Positions 50,649 to 60,147 are shown, counted from the stretch's first letter. The stretch: DNA of 64,000 nucleotides from Litorisediminicola beolgyonensis (GCF_042679605.1 NZ_JBHTMU010000019.1:1-64000); one strand, 5' to 3'. Notes: generated from the letters alone by a model not told the origin. Program-made: numbers and translations.

Positions 50649-50903
50649 CTCGGAGGCGACTGGGGCTCTGGAAGCAATACAGTCGGTACGCGCGTTCGTA
50701 TAGGCCGGCGGGGCGGCGAACCGCTGAGCTTCATGGTGGTGGTCAGGGCGGCGCGGGTGCGGTGATCTCGGGATAGTGTCCCACCGAATGGTATAGGAGC
50801 GCCAACCGTCGGAGAGGTTCGAGCGTGATCAGGTGGCCAAGGCAGGCAGCCTGACGTGGGGACTGTCGGTGACAACGGCACGAAACCACGCTTCCAGTCC
50901 CTC
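50649..50903. other. Intergenic stretch without a recognisable gene
   Basis: About 255 bases between two minus-strand genes. Short frames on the minus strand (for example LGHLITLEPLRRLALLYHSVG) look vaguely protein-like but have no start, stop or family support. No terminator with a uridine run was seen. Confidence 0.4.
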
Positions 50904-53303
50904 TTACCTGCCCAAAGCCGTTTTCCATGCGGAGAGAAAACTCTGTCGTTTGAGCTCGTCCAGATGGGTCAGCAGGCTGGGTGTCAACCGTATCGGAAGG
51001 AACGTCCCGATCCGGTCCTGGATCTGTCTGCCGATCTGAGTGGATGGCGGTTGTGGTTGAACAAGTGGCAGCAGCGGAGTTCGGTCCGCAATGATCCGTT
51101 GACCCTCTGCCGAAAGAAGAAATGTGATGAATTGTGCCGCCAATTCCGCATTCGGCGCCCGCATCGGCACGAACGCGGTACGCGACATCACCAGGTTGTA
51201 GTCGTCGAAGAAATGGAGGCCGAGATGCGAATCGGTCTCGACCTGCTCTGACACGTATGACCCGATGGCGTTGAAGGCGAAGGCCAGCTCCCCCTGCGCC
51301 GTTGCCGCGACCATGTCGGAGGTGCAGCAGAAGGTCTTGAGATTGGTGCGGCCCAGATTCTCGAAGAGGCGCAGAACCTGCGGACCCTGTAGACTGTCCT
51401 GCGTTGCGTAGAGATATCCGATGCCCGAGGCGACCACGTCATAGGTTCCGATCCTGCCGTGGAAGCGCGCCTCGTTTTCGCGCACGAACGTGGCGAGGTC
51501 GCGATGGGTGACCGGAAGCTCTGACGCGGCGACGGCCCGCGTGTCGTAGACCATCACGGCCGGCTCGAAGGTAAAACCGAAGATCTCGGACCGCCAGGTG
51601 GCCCAATCGGGCGGGCTGACCTGCGGCGGCAGCTGGATGCGGCGGGCAAGGCCTCGATTGACCAGATCGACCTGCAGATCCATCGCTGAGGATATGACGA
51701 CATCGGGTGGTGTCGCGCCGTCAAGCGCCAGCATGGCTTCGTAGAGATCGACGGTCTGGAACTCCACGTAGTCAATCTCTGCGCCCGGCGTTTCGGCCAA
51801 AAACGCGGCGATCAGGGGCTGCATGGCGGGGGTGTCCGTCGCGCTGAAAATCCGCAGCGTCTGGGCGAGCCCTGCGGAAGGCTGCGCGGCGACGAGGACA
51901 AAGAGCAGCAAGAAGGCCGCGATGCGCTGGAAGATCAGGGTCACGTCGAGACCGCCAAGGCGGGAGCGGCGCAGGATCAGCTCGGCCCCGTGCCCCTCGG
52001 CGACCGCTTTCACGATGGAAAGACCGAGGCCCGAGCCCATCGTCTTCTCGGATAGTGAGGTGAAGCGTTCGGCGGCGCGGTGGAGATCAGCGTCGGGGAT
52101 TCCGGGGCCTGCATCCTCGACGCTGAGGCGGATATCGCTGTCGGTCGCGGCGAGGGTGATCGTGATCGTGTTGTCGGGCGGGCCATGGCGCAGGGCGTTT
52201 TCGATCAGGTTGCGCAGCGCCTCCCGGATCGAGACCGCATCTCCGCAGATCATGTCCTCGCCTTCCTTGATCTCGTCGCCGTTGAACGACAGGGCGACAT
52301 CGCGCATCCGGCTGTCGCGCAGGCTTTCGGCCAGGATATCGCGCACCAGCGGTCGCAGCGCGAGCGGCTGGAGCGTTGCGCCGTCGGAGCGGTGAATGAC
52401 CATCGCGTTGGCCAGAAGCTGGTTCGTCAGGCGCACGGTGCGCGCGGCCTGCCTGTCCGCCTTGATCAGACGCGAGCGCATCTTTTCGGGGTCTTTCTCA
52501 TCCGCGGCGAGGGAGAGATGGCCCTGCACCGCCGACAGAGCGGTGCGCGTCTGGTGGGCGACATCGGCGATGAAGGTCTCGGTCAGCGTGCGATTGCGGC
52601 GCAGGCTTTCGATGAAGCCGTTGATCGCGTCGAAAAGCCCGCGGATTTCGCGCGGCGGTGCGCCCTGCACCAGTCCGAGGTCCGAAGGTTCGCGATGCGC
52701 GAGGTCGGACGCGATCTGCCGCAAGGGTGAGAGCGAGGTCCGGATCGCGACCCAGACGAAGCCGAGACCGATCAGCGACAGCACCGCGAGACCGGCAAGG
52801 CCCGTGGAGAAGAGCGAGATTTGCTGCTCGGTGCGCCATTCGACCGTCTGCCCGACCTGCACCGCCACCCATTGCCGTCCCTGTGCCATAGCCAATTGGC
52901 GGCCCTGAAGGGCAAAGCGGAAATCCGTGCCGTCATGGCGCATGTCGAAAAACTCGGGCGTCGCGGTCAGGCGCAGATCGGGCGGCGCGGGCAGGTCCTC
53001 GGCGCCTGTGATCGTGCGTTCGCCGGGAACGAAGACCCGGTAGGTCACCCGGTCGACCGGGTTGAGCGAGAGGATCTCCATCGCAGAGTTCGGCAGGTCC
53101 ACCGTGATGCCATCGGGGCTCACGGACATCCGTTCGAGGATCGAGAGCGCGGCCCCGGCGAGAAGCAGATCATGCGTCTGGTTCGCCGCGTTGCGCGAAT
53201 AGGTCCAGAGCAGAAGCGAAATCAGAACCAGCAGGATCGCGAACCCCGCGGCCATGGTCACGAGAAGCCGCCTCTGAAGCGAATGGCCCGCGCGGTCAGT
53301 CAT
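50904..53303 (-). CDS. TctE-like sensor histidine kinase fused to a periplasmic solute-binding domain
   Basis: A 799-residue two-part protein. Residues 1-455 are a TctE-type kinase: helix 13-36, a periplasmic sensor about 37-165, helix about 167-188, phosphoacceptor H250 (DVAHQTRTAL), N-box LRNLIENALRHG, DAGPG at 397-401 and GSGLGL at 423-428. A hydrophobic, signal-like segment at 461-480 (FLLLFVLVAAQPSAGLAQ) then leads to an ABC-type extracellular solute-binding domain (about 481-799, FSATDTPAMQPLIAAF to the end). In related loci this domain is usually a separate gene. The kinase overlaps the response regulator gene by 8 bases. It probably senses a carboxylate for TTT-3. Confidence 0.9.
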   Translation of the reverse strand: MTDRAGHSLQRRLLVTMAAGFAILLVLISLLLWTYSRNAANQTHDLLLAGAALSILERMSVSPDGITVDLPNSAMEILSLNPVDRVTYRVFVPGERTITGAEDLPAPPDLRLTATPEFFDMRHDGTDFRFALQGRQLAMAQGRQWVAVQVGQTVEWRTEQQISLFSTGLAGLAVLSLIGLGFVWVAIRTSLSPLRQIASDLAHREPSDLGLVQGAPPREIRGLFDAINGFIESLRRNRTLTETFIADVAHQTRTALSAVQGHLSLAADEKDPEKMRSRLIKADRQAARTVRLTNQLLANAMVIHRSDGATLQPLALRPLVRDILAESLRDSRMRDVALSFNGDEIKEGEDMICGDAVSIREALRNLIENALRHGPPDNTITITLAATDSDIRLSVEDAGPGIPDADLHRAAERFTSLSEKTMGSGLGLSIVKAVAEGHGAELILRRSRLGGLDVTLIFQRIAAFLLLFVLVAAQPSAGLAQTLRIFSATDTPAMQPLIAAFLAETPGAEIDYVEFQTVDLYEAMLALDGATPPDVVISSAMDLQVDLVNRGLARRIQLPPQVSPPDWATWRSEIFGFTFEPAVMVYDTRAVAASELPVTHRDLATFVRENEARFHGRIGTYDVVASGIGYLYATQDSLQGPQVLRLFENLGRTNLKTFCCTSDMVAATAQGELAFAFNAIGSYVSEQVETDSHLGLHFFDDYNLVMSRTAFVPMRAPNAELAAQFITFLLSAEGQRIIADRTPLLPLVQPQPPSTQIGRQIQDRIGTFLPIRLTPSLLTHLDELKRQSFLSAWKTALGR

Positions 53304-53970
53304 CGTCCGAGAGATAGGCCATGTAGCCGAGGCCGCGCGCGGTCTTGATGACCAGTGGCGTGCCTTCCAGCTTGCGGCGCAGGCGCGTGACGAGCTGTTC
53401 CACCGCGTTCATGCTGGGCGCTTCCTCGAAGGTGTAGAGCCGGTCGGCCACCTCCTCCTTGGTCAGCATCCGTCCCATGTTGTCGATCATGATCTCCAGA
53501 AGCTGAACCTCGCGCGCCCGCATCTGCGCGTCTTTCCCGTCGATGGTCGCGCGTTTGGCGGCGCGGTCGAAGGTCAGGGCTCCAGCGGAGAAGATATTGC
53601 TGGCCTGACCCGAGCGGCGGCGCGCCAGGACCCGGCAGCGTGCGGACAGCTCGCGGAAATCCACCGGCTTGATCATGTAGTCATCCGCGCCCGCGTCGAG
53701 GCCGATCACGCGGTCGTCGATCTGGCTGCGGGCGGTCAGGATGATCACCGGCGTCTCGTCCGAGCGGCTGCGCAGCGAGCGCAGGATCTCGTAGCCGCTT
53801 CGGCCCGGCAGGTTCACGTCGAGAAGCACCAGGTCGAACTTGAAGTGACGCAGCAGCTCGTTGGCCTCGTTGCCATCCCGTTCGCGGTCGACCGAATGCC
53901 CCTCGGACCGGAGCCGGTCGATGATCGTCTCCGCGAGGTCGTCATTGTCTTCCACAAGCAACATGCGCAT
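53296..53970 (-). CDS. tctD: OmpR-family response regulator, TctD-like
   Basis: A 224-residue regulator with a receiver domain (phosphoacceptor D51 in LVLLDVNLPGRSG, conserved K near 101 in MIKPVDF) and a C-terminal winged helix (KEEVADRLY, EQLVTRLRRKLEG, ARGLGYMAY). Its neighbours, the fused kinase and the divergent TTT-3 operon, make it the likely activator of tctCBA. The 167-base gap to the tctC gene would hold its binding sites. Confidence 0.93.
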   Translation of the reverse strand: MRMLLVEDNDDLAETIIDRLRSEGHSVDRERDGNEANELLRHFKFDLVLLDVNLPGRSGYEILRSLRSRSDETPVIILTARSQIDDRVIGLDAGADDYMIKPVDFRELSARCRVLARRRSGQASNIFSAGALTFDRAAKRATIDGKDAQMRAREVQLLEIMIDNMGRMLTKEEVADRLYTFEEAPSMNAVEQLVTRLRRKLEGTPLVIKTARGLGYMAYLSDDD

Positions 53971-54137
53971 GGCGGCAAACTAGCAGCGCCGGGACAAGCC
54001 GGGAAGCAGGGCGAAGAGGTGCCCGGCCCGAGTCAGCGTCCTGTCAGCTTCGCGTCAGGACCCATTCAGGCTGCTCCGCGATACACGGGCTCATGTCGGG
54101 GGAGGACTCGGCACGCTTGAAATTTGGGAGGACATCC

Positions 54138-55115
54138 ATGTCATTCGCACGCCTTGGCGCAACGATCCTTGTCGCCACGTCCGCTTTTGCCGCGCCCGCG
54201 TTCGCGCAGAGCCAGATCGACAACCCGGAATGCGTCGCGCCCGCAAACCCCGGTGGCGGCTTCGACCTCACCTGCCGCGTCGCGCAGACCGGCCTCGAGC
54301 CGCACCTGTCCGAGCCGGTTCAGGTCACCTTCATGCCCGGCGGCATCGGCGCCGTGGCCTACAACCTCTTCAACACCACGCGCACCGATGACGGCTCGGC
54401 CATCGTCGCCTTCTCGACCGGCTCGCTGCTGAACATCGTGACCGGCAAATACGGCGATTTCACCGAGAAAGACGTGCGCTGGGTCGGCACCGCGGGTGCG
54501 GATTTCGGCGCGGTCGTCGTGCGCAACGACAGCGATTACACCGATCTGAAGGGCCTGATGGACGATTTCGCCGCCGATCCGGCATCGGTCGTCGTGGGCG
54601 CGGGTGGATCCGTGGGCTCGCAGGACTGGATGAAGGGCGCGCTCTTGCTGCGCGAGGCGGGCGCCTCGCCGATGGACATGCGCTACGTGGCCTTCGACGG
54701 GGGCGGCGACGCCATCGCGGCGCTGCTCGGCGGCTCCATCGAGGTCTATATGGGTGACGTGGGCGAGATGGTTCCGCACATCGAATCCGGCCAGATGCGC
54801 ATCCTCGGCGTGATGTCGCCCGAGCGTCTGGACGCGCCGTTCGCGGAGATCCCGACCGCGATGGAGCAAGGCTACGACGTCGAGTGGACGATCATGCGCG
54901 GCTTCTACATGGGCGGCGAGGTGTCCGACGAGGATTACCAGAAATGGGTCGATGCCTTCGAGGCGGCCTATGCCACCGAAGAGTTCGCAGCCGTTCAGAA
55001 AGAGCGCGGTCTTCTGCCGCTGAACCTGGCGGGTGACGCGCTGACCGACCGGATCGCGCAGAGTGTCGCGACCCTGCGCGAGATCGCGACCGAAGCCGGT
55101 CTGCTGGGCAACTGA
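54138..55115 (+). CDS. tctC: Tripartite tricarboxylate transporter receptor TctC (TTT-3)
   Basis: A 325-residue periplasmic receptor. Signal peptide ending AAPAFAQ. Ligand loops ECVAPANPGGGFDLTCRVAQ and VTFMPGGIGAVAYNLF match the TctC proteins of classical tricarboxylate (citrate) systems, and the DLT replaces the usual DxxAR of Bug proteins. A GGGAGG ribosome site precedes the ATG at 54138. First gene of tctCBA, divergent from tctD-tctE. Confidence 0.93.
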   Translation: MSFARLGATILVATSAFAAPAFAQSQIDNPECVAPANPGGGFDLTCRVAQTGLEPHLSEPVQVTFMPGGIGAVAYNLFNTTRTDDGSAIVAFSTGSLLNIVTGKYGDFTEKDVRWVGTAGADFGAVVVRNDSDYTDLKGLMDDFAADPASVVVGAGGSVGSQDWMKGALLLREAGASPMDMRYVAFDGGGDAIAALLGGSIEVYMGDVGEMVPHIESGQMRILGVMSPERLDAPFAEIPTAMEQGYDVEWTIMRGFYMGGEVSDEDYQKWVDAFEAAYATEEFAAVQKERGLLPLNLAGDALTDRIAQSVATLREIATEAGLLGN

Positions 55116-55128
55116 TCCTGATCTCTCT

Positions 55129-55163
55129 CCGGCCCGCGCCCTTCGGGGAGGCGGGCCGGTTTT
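55129..55163 (+). terminator. Hairpin with uridine run between tctC and tctB (TTT-3)
   Basis: CCGGCCCGC pairs with GCGGGCCGG and is followed by TTTTC, 14 bases past the tctC stop. It looks like a partial terminator that would make the receptor more abundant than the membrane subunits. Confidence 0.75.
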
Positions 55164-55200
55164 CATCTGCCAATTCACCCCAGAAGTTGAGGAGACCGTC

Positions 55201-55671
55201 ATGGTCGACCGCATTTTTGCCGGGGTGCTTCTGGTCGTGACGCTGGCCTACGCGGTCATCGCCTTCACTGCCATCAAAGCCCCGTTCCAATACGATCCGC
55301 TTGGCCCCGAAAGCTGGCCGCGGATCCTGTCGCTCGTCGCGATCGCGTGCCTTCTCGTGATCCTGTGGAAACCCGACGCCACTGATATGGGCGTCACGCG
55401 CAGCACCTGGTTCCGCCTTGCGGCCACGCTCATCCTGCTCTGCGCCTATGCCGAGCTCTACGAGCCGCTGGGGTTCATCCTGTCGACCATCCTCTTCGGC
55501 ACCGTGCTTTGCGCCATGCTGGGGGCCGGCATCGTGCGCGCTCTGGTCTTCGGCGTGTCCGCCGGTGTCGCGGGATACCTGCTCTGCGTGACCTTGCTCG
55601 AGCTGAACCTGCCCGAGGGTGAGTTGATCGAGTACCTGATGGCCGCCTCCGACCAACAAGGAGCTTCGTGA
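55201..55671 (+). CDS. tctB: Tripartite tricarboxylate transporter TctB (TTT-3)
   Basis: A 156-residue membrane protein with four helices in TctB layout (IFAGVLLVVTLAYAVIAF, WPRILSLVAIACLLVIL, then two paired C-terminal helices). The YDPLGPESWPRILS segment is the conserved TctB loop. GAGGAG ribosome site; TGATG overlap with tctA. Confidence 0.92.
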   Translation: MVDRIFAGVLLVVTLAYAVIAFTAIKAPFQYDPLGPESWPRILSLVAIACLLVILWKPDATDMGVTRSTWFRLAATLILLCAYAELYEPLGFILSTILFGTVLCAMLGAGIVRALVFGVSAGVAGYLLCVTLLELNLPEGELIEYLMAASDQQGAS

Positions 55672-57188
55672 TGGACGCCGTGTTTTCCGGGCTTGCGACG
55701 GGCTTTGGCGTCGCGCTCGATCCCTTCAACCTGTTCCTCGTCCTCGCGGGCTGCTTCGCGGGCACGCTGATCGGCGCGCTGCCGGGCCTCGGGCCGATCA
55801 ATGGCGTCGCGATCCTGCTCCCCATCGCCTACGGCCTGGGCTTCGGGCCGGAATCCGCGCTGATCCTGCTCGCAGGCATCTATTACGGCGCCGAATATGG
55901 CGGGCGGATCTCCTCGATCCTGCTGAACGTGCCGGGCGATGCGGGCGCGGTGATGACCACGCTCGACGGCAACCCGATGGCCCGAAACGGCGACGCGGGC
56001 CGGGCGCTGTCGCTCTCGGCGGTCGCGTCCTTCATCGGCGGCACCTTCGCGGTGATCCTGATGTCGCTTTTCGCGCCGCTTCTGGCCTCCTTCGCCGTCA
56101 CCTTCTCGCCTGCCGATTACGTGGCGCTGATGGTCTTCGCCTTCGCCTCGCTCGCCTCTCTGGTCGGCAAGTCGACGGTCAAGACGCTCCTGGGCGCGAC
56201 CATCGGCCTGATGCTGGCGACCATCGGCATCGACGCCAATACCGGCGTGCCGCGCTACACCTTCGGCATCCCGGATATCCTGGCGGGCATCGACTTCCTG
56301 ATCGTCGTGGTGGGACTCTTCGGCATGGCCGAGCTCCTGACGCTGGTCGAGCATCAGGTGTCCGGCAAGCTGAAATCCCTGCCCGTGGACAAGAGCTTCG
56401 TGCGCTGGGCCGATCTGGTGAAATGCAAATGGACCATCGCCCGCGCCTCGGTCATCGGCTTTTTCATCGGCATCCTGCCCGGCACAGGCGCCTCCGTGGC
56501 CTCGGCGGTCGCGTACGGGACCGAGAAGCGCATCTCCGACACGGAGAAGACCTTCGGCACCGGTGATATCCGCGGTCTGGCCGCTCCCGAAGCGGCGAAC
56601 AACGCCGCGGCGGGCGGGGCGATGGTGCCGATGCTGACGCTGGGCATCCCCGGCTCGGGCACGACGGCGATCCTTCTGGGCGCGCTTTTGATGTTCAACA
56701 TCCAGCCCGGTCCGATGATGTTCACCCAGCGGCCTGAAGTGGCCTGGGGCCTGATCGCGTCGATGTATATCGGCAACGTCGCGCTTCTGGTGATCAACCT
56801 TCCGCTCGTGGGGCTCTTCGCCCGGATGCTGACGATCCCGCAGCACTACCTGACGCCGCTGATCGCGATCCTGGCCTTCATCGGGATCTACACCATCGTC
56901 GGCAACCCGTTCGACCTGCTCTTGATCACCGGGCTCGGTGTCTTCGGATGGTTCCTGCGCAAGCTCGACTTCAGCCTCGCGCCGGTCATCCTGGGCTTCG
57001 TTCTGGGCTCGCTGTTCGAGAACAACCTGCGCCGGGCGCTGTCGATCTCGGGGGGGGACTGGGCGATCCTGGTTCAGGACTACAAGAGCGTCACGCTCTA
57101 TGTCCTCGCCATCCTGGTGGTGGTCGCGCCGATCTGGCTGGCCCGCCGGGCACGGAAGTTGGAAGGCGACGCCACGTCCCGAGGCTAG
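55671..57188 (+). CDS. tctA: Tripartite tricarboxylate transporter TctA (TTT-3)
   Basis: A 505-residue carrier with about 12 helices. Signatures: GALPGLGPINGVAILLPIAYGLG, ISSILLNVPGDAGAVMTTLDG, GILPGTGASVASAVAYGTEKR and APEAANNAAAGGAMVPMLTLGIPGSGTTAILLGALLMF. It closely follows the TctA of Salmonella-type citrate systems in these motifs. Translationally coupled to tctB. Together with TctC and the TctDE pair this is a complete inducible tricarboxylate uptake system. Confidence 0.95.
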   Translation: MDAVFSGLATGFGVALDPFNLFLVLAGCFAGTLIGALPGLGPINGVAILLPIAYGLGFGPESALILLAGIYYGAEYGGRISSILLNVPGDAGAVMTTLDGNPMARNGDAGRALSLSAVASFIGGTFAVILMSLFAPLLASFAVTFSPADYVALMVFAFASLASLVGKSTVKTLLGATIGLMLATIGIDANTGVPRYTFGIPDILAGIDFLIVVVGLFGMAELLTLVEHQVSGKLKSLPVDKSFVRWADLVKCKWTIARASVIGFFIGILPGTGASVASAVAYGTEKRISDTEKTFGTGDIRGLAAPEAANNAAAGGAMVPMLTLGIPGSGTTAILLGALLMFNIQPGPMMFTQRPEVAWGLIASMYIGNVALLVINLPLVGLFARMLTIPQHYLTPLIAILAFIGIYTIVGNPFDLLLITGLGVFGWFLRKLDFSLAPVILGFVLGSLFENNLRRALSISGGDWAILVQDYKSVTLYVLAILVVVAPIWLARRARKLEGDATSRG

Positions 57189-57192
57189 ACAC

Positions 57193-58203
57193 ATGTCGAA
57201 CGCAAAACCTTACGCGGTCACGCTTGTGATCGCCTTTGCGGGGGCGGCTTTGGCCGCCCTTGCGGGCATTCCGGCCGGTGCCCTGATCGGCAGCACGGTC
57301 GCTGTCGTCGCCTTGGCTGCGACGGGTCAGCGCGTTGGCCTGCCCACCCGTTTGCGTGATATCGCCTTCGCGAGCATCGGCGTGTCACTCGGCTCCGGGA
57401 TCGACGAACGGATTTTCGATCAGGTCGAGGTCTGGGCGGTCAGCCTTGCGATCCTCGTGGCCTCGCTGGTGGCAACTATTGCCCTCGGTCGCCTGGTCCT
57501 GACACGCGCCTTCGGTCTCGACACCCAGACCGCAACTCTGGCCAGCTCTCCCGGCACGATGTCCAATGCAATTGCAATCGCAGCGGAGGGACACGGGGAC
57601 GCGACGGCTGTCATGTTCCTGCAATTGATGCGTCTTCTCATCTTGGTGGTTTCGGTCCCGCCTCTGGCCTACGTGCTGGAGGGATCGGCGTCAGAAGTGA
57701 CGGTTGCAGGCGACGCCATGCCGGTTCCCGTTCTGGTCGGTCTGGTCGCATTGTCGACCGGTTTGGGTCTGCGGGGCGCGCGCGCAGGCCTGCCTGCCGC
57801 AGCCCTTCTGGCCGGGATGCTCGCCAGCGCGTCCGCGCATGCCACCGGGCTCGTCCACGGATCATCACCGTCGTGGCTGCTCTTTGCGGCCTTCGCCATC
57901 ACCGGGGCAGTGCTGAGCAGCAGATTGAGCCGGGTCACTGCGGCGCAGGTAAAGCACAACCTTCTGGCAGGCGCATCCGTCGTGGCGACGGCTTTGATCC
58001 TGTCGCTGGTCTTTGCGTGGATCGCTCAAAGCGCAACCGGGCTGCCCTTCGCCCGAGTCTGGATCGCCTACGCGCCCGGAGGGGTCGAGGCCATGGCCGC
58101 CATCGGTCTGTCCCTGGGCTACGATCCGGCCTATGTCGCGGTGCATCACTTCGCGCGCATCCTCGCACTGGTCGTGATCGTCCCGATCGCACTGCGCCTG
58201 TAG
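57193..58203 (+). CDS. AbrB-family membrane protein (putative ammonia monooxygenase/transporter-like)
   Basis: A 336-residue polytopic protein (about nine or ten helices) of the Pfam AbrB family of membrane proteins, not the AbrB DNA-binding regulator. The two duplicated halves each carry an APGGVEAMAA/SPGTMSNAIA-type motif: TLASSPGTMSNAIAIAAE near 118-135 and AYAPGGVEAMAAIGLSLG near 297-314. The function is unknown; members often sit beside TTT genes, as here, 4 bases after tctA, which suggests a transport or exporter role. Confidence 0.85.
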   Translation: MSNAKPYAVTLVIAFAGAALAALAGIPAGALIGSTVAVVALAATGQRVGLPTRLRDIAFASIGVSLGSGIDERIFDQVEVWAVSLAILVASLVATIALGRLVLTRAFGLDTQTATLASSPGTMSNAIAIAAEGHGDATAVMFLQLMRLLILVVSVPPLAYVLEGSASEVTVAGDAMPVPVLVGLVALSTGLGLRGARAGLPAAALLAGMLASASAHATGLVHGSSPSWLLFAAFAITGAVLSSRLSRVTAAQVKHNLLAGASVVATALILSLVFAWIAQSATGLPFARVWIAYAPGGVEAMAAIGLSLGYDPAYVAVHHFARILALVVIVPIALRL

Positions 58204-58401
58204 GTACCGCAGGCCATGCCCGGCGCCTGCCCTCCAAAGTCGCTTGAGCAGGTGTTGTTAAGAGCGCGAAAACACAGATCCCGAGCATCACTCGTCGAAC
58301 TCAGCAGTCGTCTCAAATAGCGACATGCCGCGACTTGGTGCCGATATTGCCTGTCCGGCTTTCATAGGCTGCACGATGAACCGGACTTTTTTCCGCAGGC
58401 T

Positions 58402-58917
58402 TCAGGCGATCCAGGGTCGGGGAGCAGCGCAATTGCAGGTGTCAGTCTTCGCCGGGGTAACGCTGTTGGCGATGGCCCGCGCGGGTAGAAGAGCTGCTTC
58501 CCCACCGCGAGATGATTTGGGAAAGCGCGGTTTCGGAGTCGGTGATGAAGGGCTGAATGTCGGACAGGAGCACTCGTCATGCTCCTCACCGAACCGCCCG
58601 CCCTCCGTGCTCGCCGCTCTTCGCGTCGCCTTGCTCGAAACACGCATAGCACAGCATCGCCCTTCAGAGACCGCGGCAAACACGAGCATGTCCTGCAAGC
58701 GCCAACCGACGGCATTCGCCGTGCTTTCAACCTCATCAATCGAAAACCCGAGGTCGACAAGCAGATGAGGCGAGACCATCGCCAGCCGCTCCAGTTCTTT
58801 AAGGGTCGCATCCTGTTCCCTTCCCCCTAACGGTCGAGGGAGAGAATTATTAGCGGCTTTCAGCAGCGCGGCGACCCAAGATGACATGCCATTTCCGGTG
58901 AATTTGGAGAGTGACAT
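58402..58917 (-). CDS. Hypothetical protein with DUF1127-like start
   Basis: A 171-residue frame. Residues 1-70 look like a real protein (ALLKAANNSLPRPLGG, LAMVSPHLLVDLGFSIDEVE, the latter like the end of a DUF1127 protein). From about residue 95 the sequence becomes Ser/Pro/Arg-rich and coding-like quality falls, so a frameshift or late decay is possible. It diverges from the lysR gene 108 bases away. I cannot assign a function. Confidence 0.45.
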   Translation of the reverse strand: MSLSKFTGNGMSSWVAALLKAANNSLPRPLGGREQDATLKELERLAMVSPHLLVDLGFSIDEVESTANAVGWRLQDMLVFAAVSEGRCCAMRVSSKATRRAASTEGGRFGEEHDECSCPTFSPSSPTPKPRFPKSSRGGEAALLPARAIANSVTPAKTDTCNCAAPRPWIA

Positions 58918-59025
58918 CGATATTACCTGAAAGACTTGGACTTCTCTTCAAACCTGCCTTTCGAAAGAGTTGCGCGCAAATCAGTTCTATGCACCATAAG
59001 GATTAGAAAAAGTGAGCCTACCGCC

Positions 59026-59949
59026 ATGGCAAGACTTCCTCCCCTCAACGCGCTTCGCGCCTTCGAGGCCGCTGCGCGCCACGGCGGCTTCATTGGTGCG
59101 GCGGACGAGCTGAGCGTCACGCGCGGGGCCATCAGCCGACATGTCAAACTGCTTGAAGACAACCTCGGCGTGGCGTTGTTCGTGCGGCAGGCGCAAGGCG
59201 TTCGGTTGACCGAATCGGGTCGCCAATTGTTGCCCGTTCTAACGGAAGCCTTCGGCATGATCGCACGTGGAGCCGATCGGATCTCTTCAGATGCGTCCGA
59301 ACTCCGCGTGATTTGTCCGCCTGGAACATCGATCCGTTGGCTGCTGCCAAAACTGGACGACTTTCGAAGGACGCATCCCGATATCAAGCTGCGGCTGACA
59401 ACCGATTTCTACCCGGACGGCGGATTCAACAGGGTGGATGCCGATATCGGCTTCTCCGTGTCGAATTGGCCAAACCGACCCCGGGATATCGAGCATCTCG
59501 CGCTTTTTCCCGTGTCGCTGACACCCGCGTGTTCACCGTCCTATCGTGCGGAAAAATCCCTCTACCGGGTCAAAGATCTGGCGCGGTGCGAACTCCTCCA
59601 TGAGGCGCGAGATCACGCGGACTGGACGGCTTGGATGGATGCCTTCCAGCCGAACGGCCTGGATCCCCGAAAAGGCCAGGACTTTCCGAACATCGATATC
59701 GCAACGAAGGCTGCCGTTATGGGCGTAGGTGTCGTGATCGCGAACATTGTCTTGTGTCACGAGGAGCTCGCCAGCGAGACCTTGGTCGCGCCTTTCCCGG
59801 ATCTGGTCTGCGACTCCCCGCTGGGGAGCGTGTGTCTGATCGGAGCTGGCGACAAATGGACGAGCCCCAAGGTCGAGGCATTTAAAGCCTGGGCCTATGA
59901 CATTGCAGCGGCGGATAGAGGTCTGAGCGTGCAATGGCCTGCGCGGTGA
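59026..59949 (+). CDS. LysR-family regulator (GcvA-like)
   Basis: A 307-residue LysR-type regulator. The DNA-binding domain LPPLNALRAFEAAARHGGFIGAADELSVTRGAISRHVKLLEDNLGVALFVR is typical of the GcvA branch (LNALRAFEAAAR). A PBP2 effector domain follows. The ATG at 59026 puts the conserved helix at the usual distance. The base composition is slightly less GC-rich than neighbours. Target unknown; the divergent hypothetical gene is the nearest candidate. Confidence 0.9.
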   Translation: MARLPPLNALRAFEAAARHGGFIGAADELSVTRGAISRHVKLLEDNLGVALFVRQAQGVRLTESGRQLLPVLTEAFGMIARGADRISSDASELRVICPPGTSIRWLLPKLDDFRRTHPDIKLRLTTDFYPDGGFNRVDADIGFSVSNWPNRPRDIEHLALFPVSLTPACSPSYRAEKSLYRVKDLARCELLHEARDHADWTAWMDAFQPNGLDPRKGQDFPNIDIATKAAVMGVGVVIANIVLCHEELASETLVAPFPDLVCDSPLGSVCLIGAGDKWTSPKVEAFKAWAYDIAAADRGLSVQWPAR

Positions 59950-60147
59950 GTTGCCTGGCAGAGTGGCAGGGCCAAACACTGTGTAGACCTTGGAGAGGCA
60001 CGCAGAGACTGTCGACCCTGCGCCCGGAACCGGACAGATCACCTCGCGGCCGACCGCCGAGCTTCGTGCCCTCGCAACAGAGGTCCGATCGCAGCCGATT
60101 CCGGACGTCTGCGAGGAGGGTCATCGCTGCAGTTCGGCGTCAACCTA

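Noticed and set aside
50649..50903. Possible transposase tail between lysR and the fused kinase
   Set aside because: Short protein-like stretches but no recognised transposase motif, terminal inverted repeats or target duplication.
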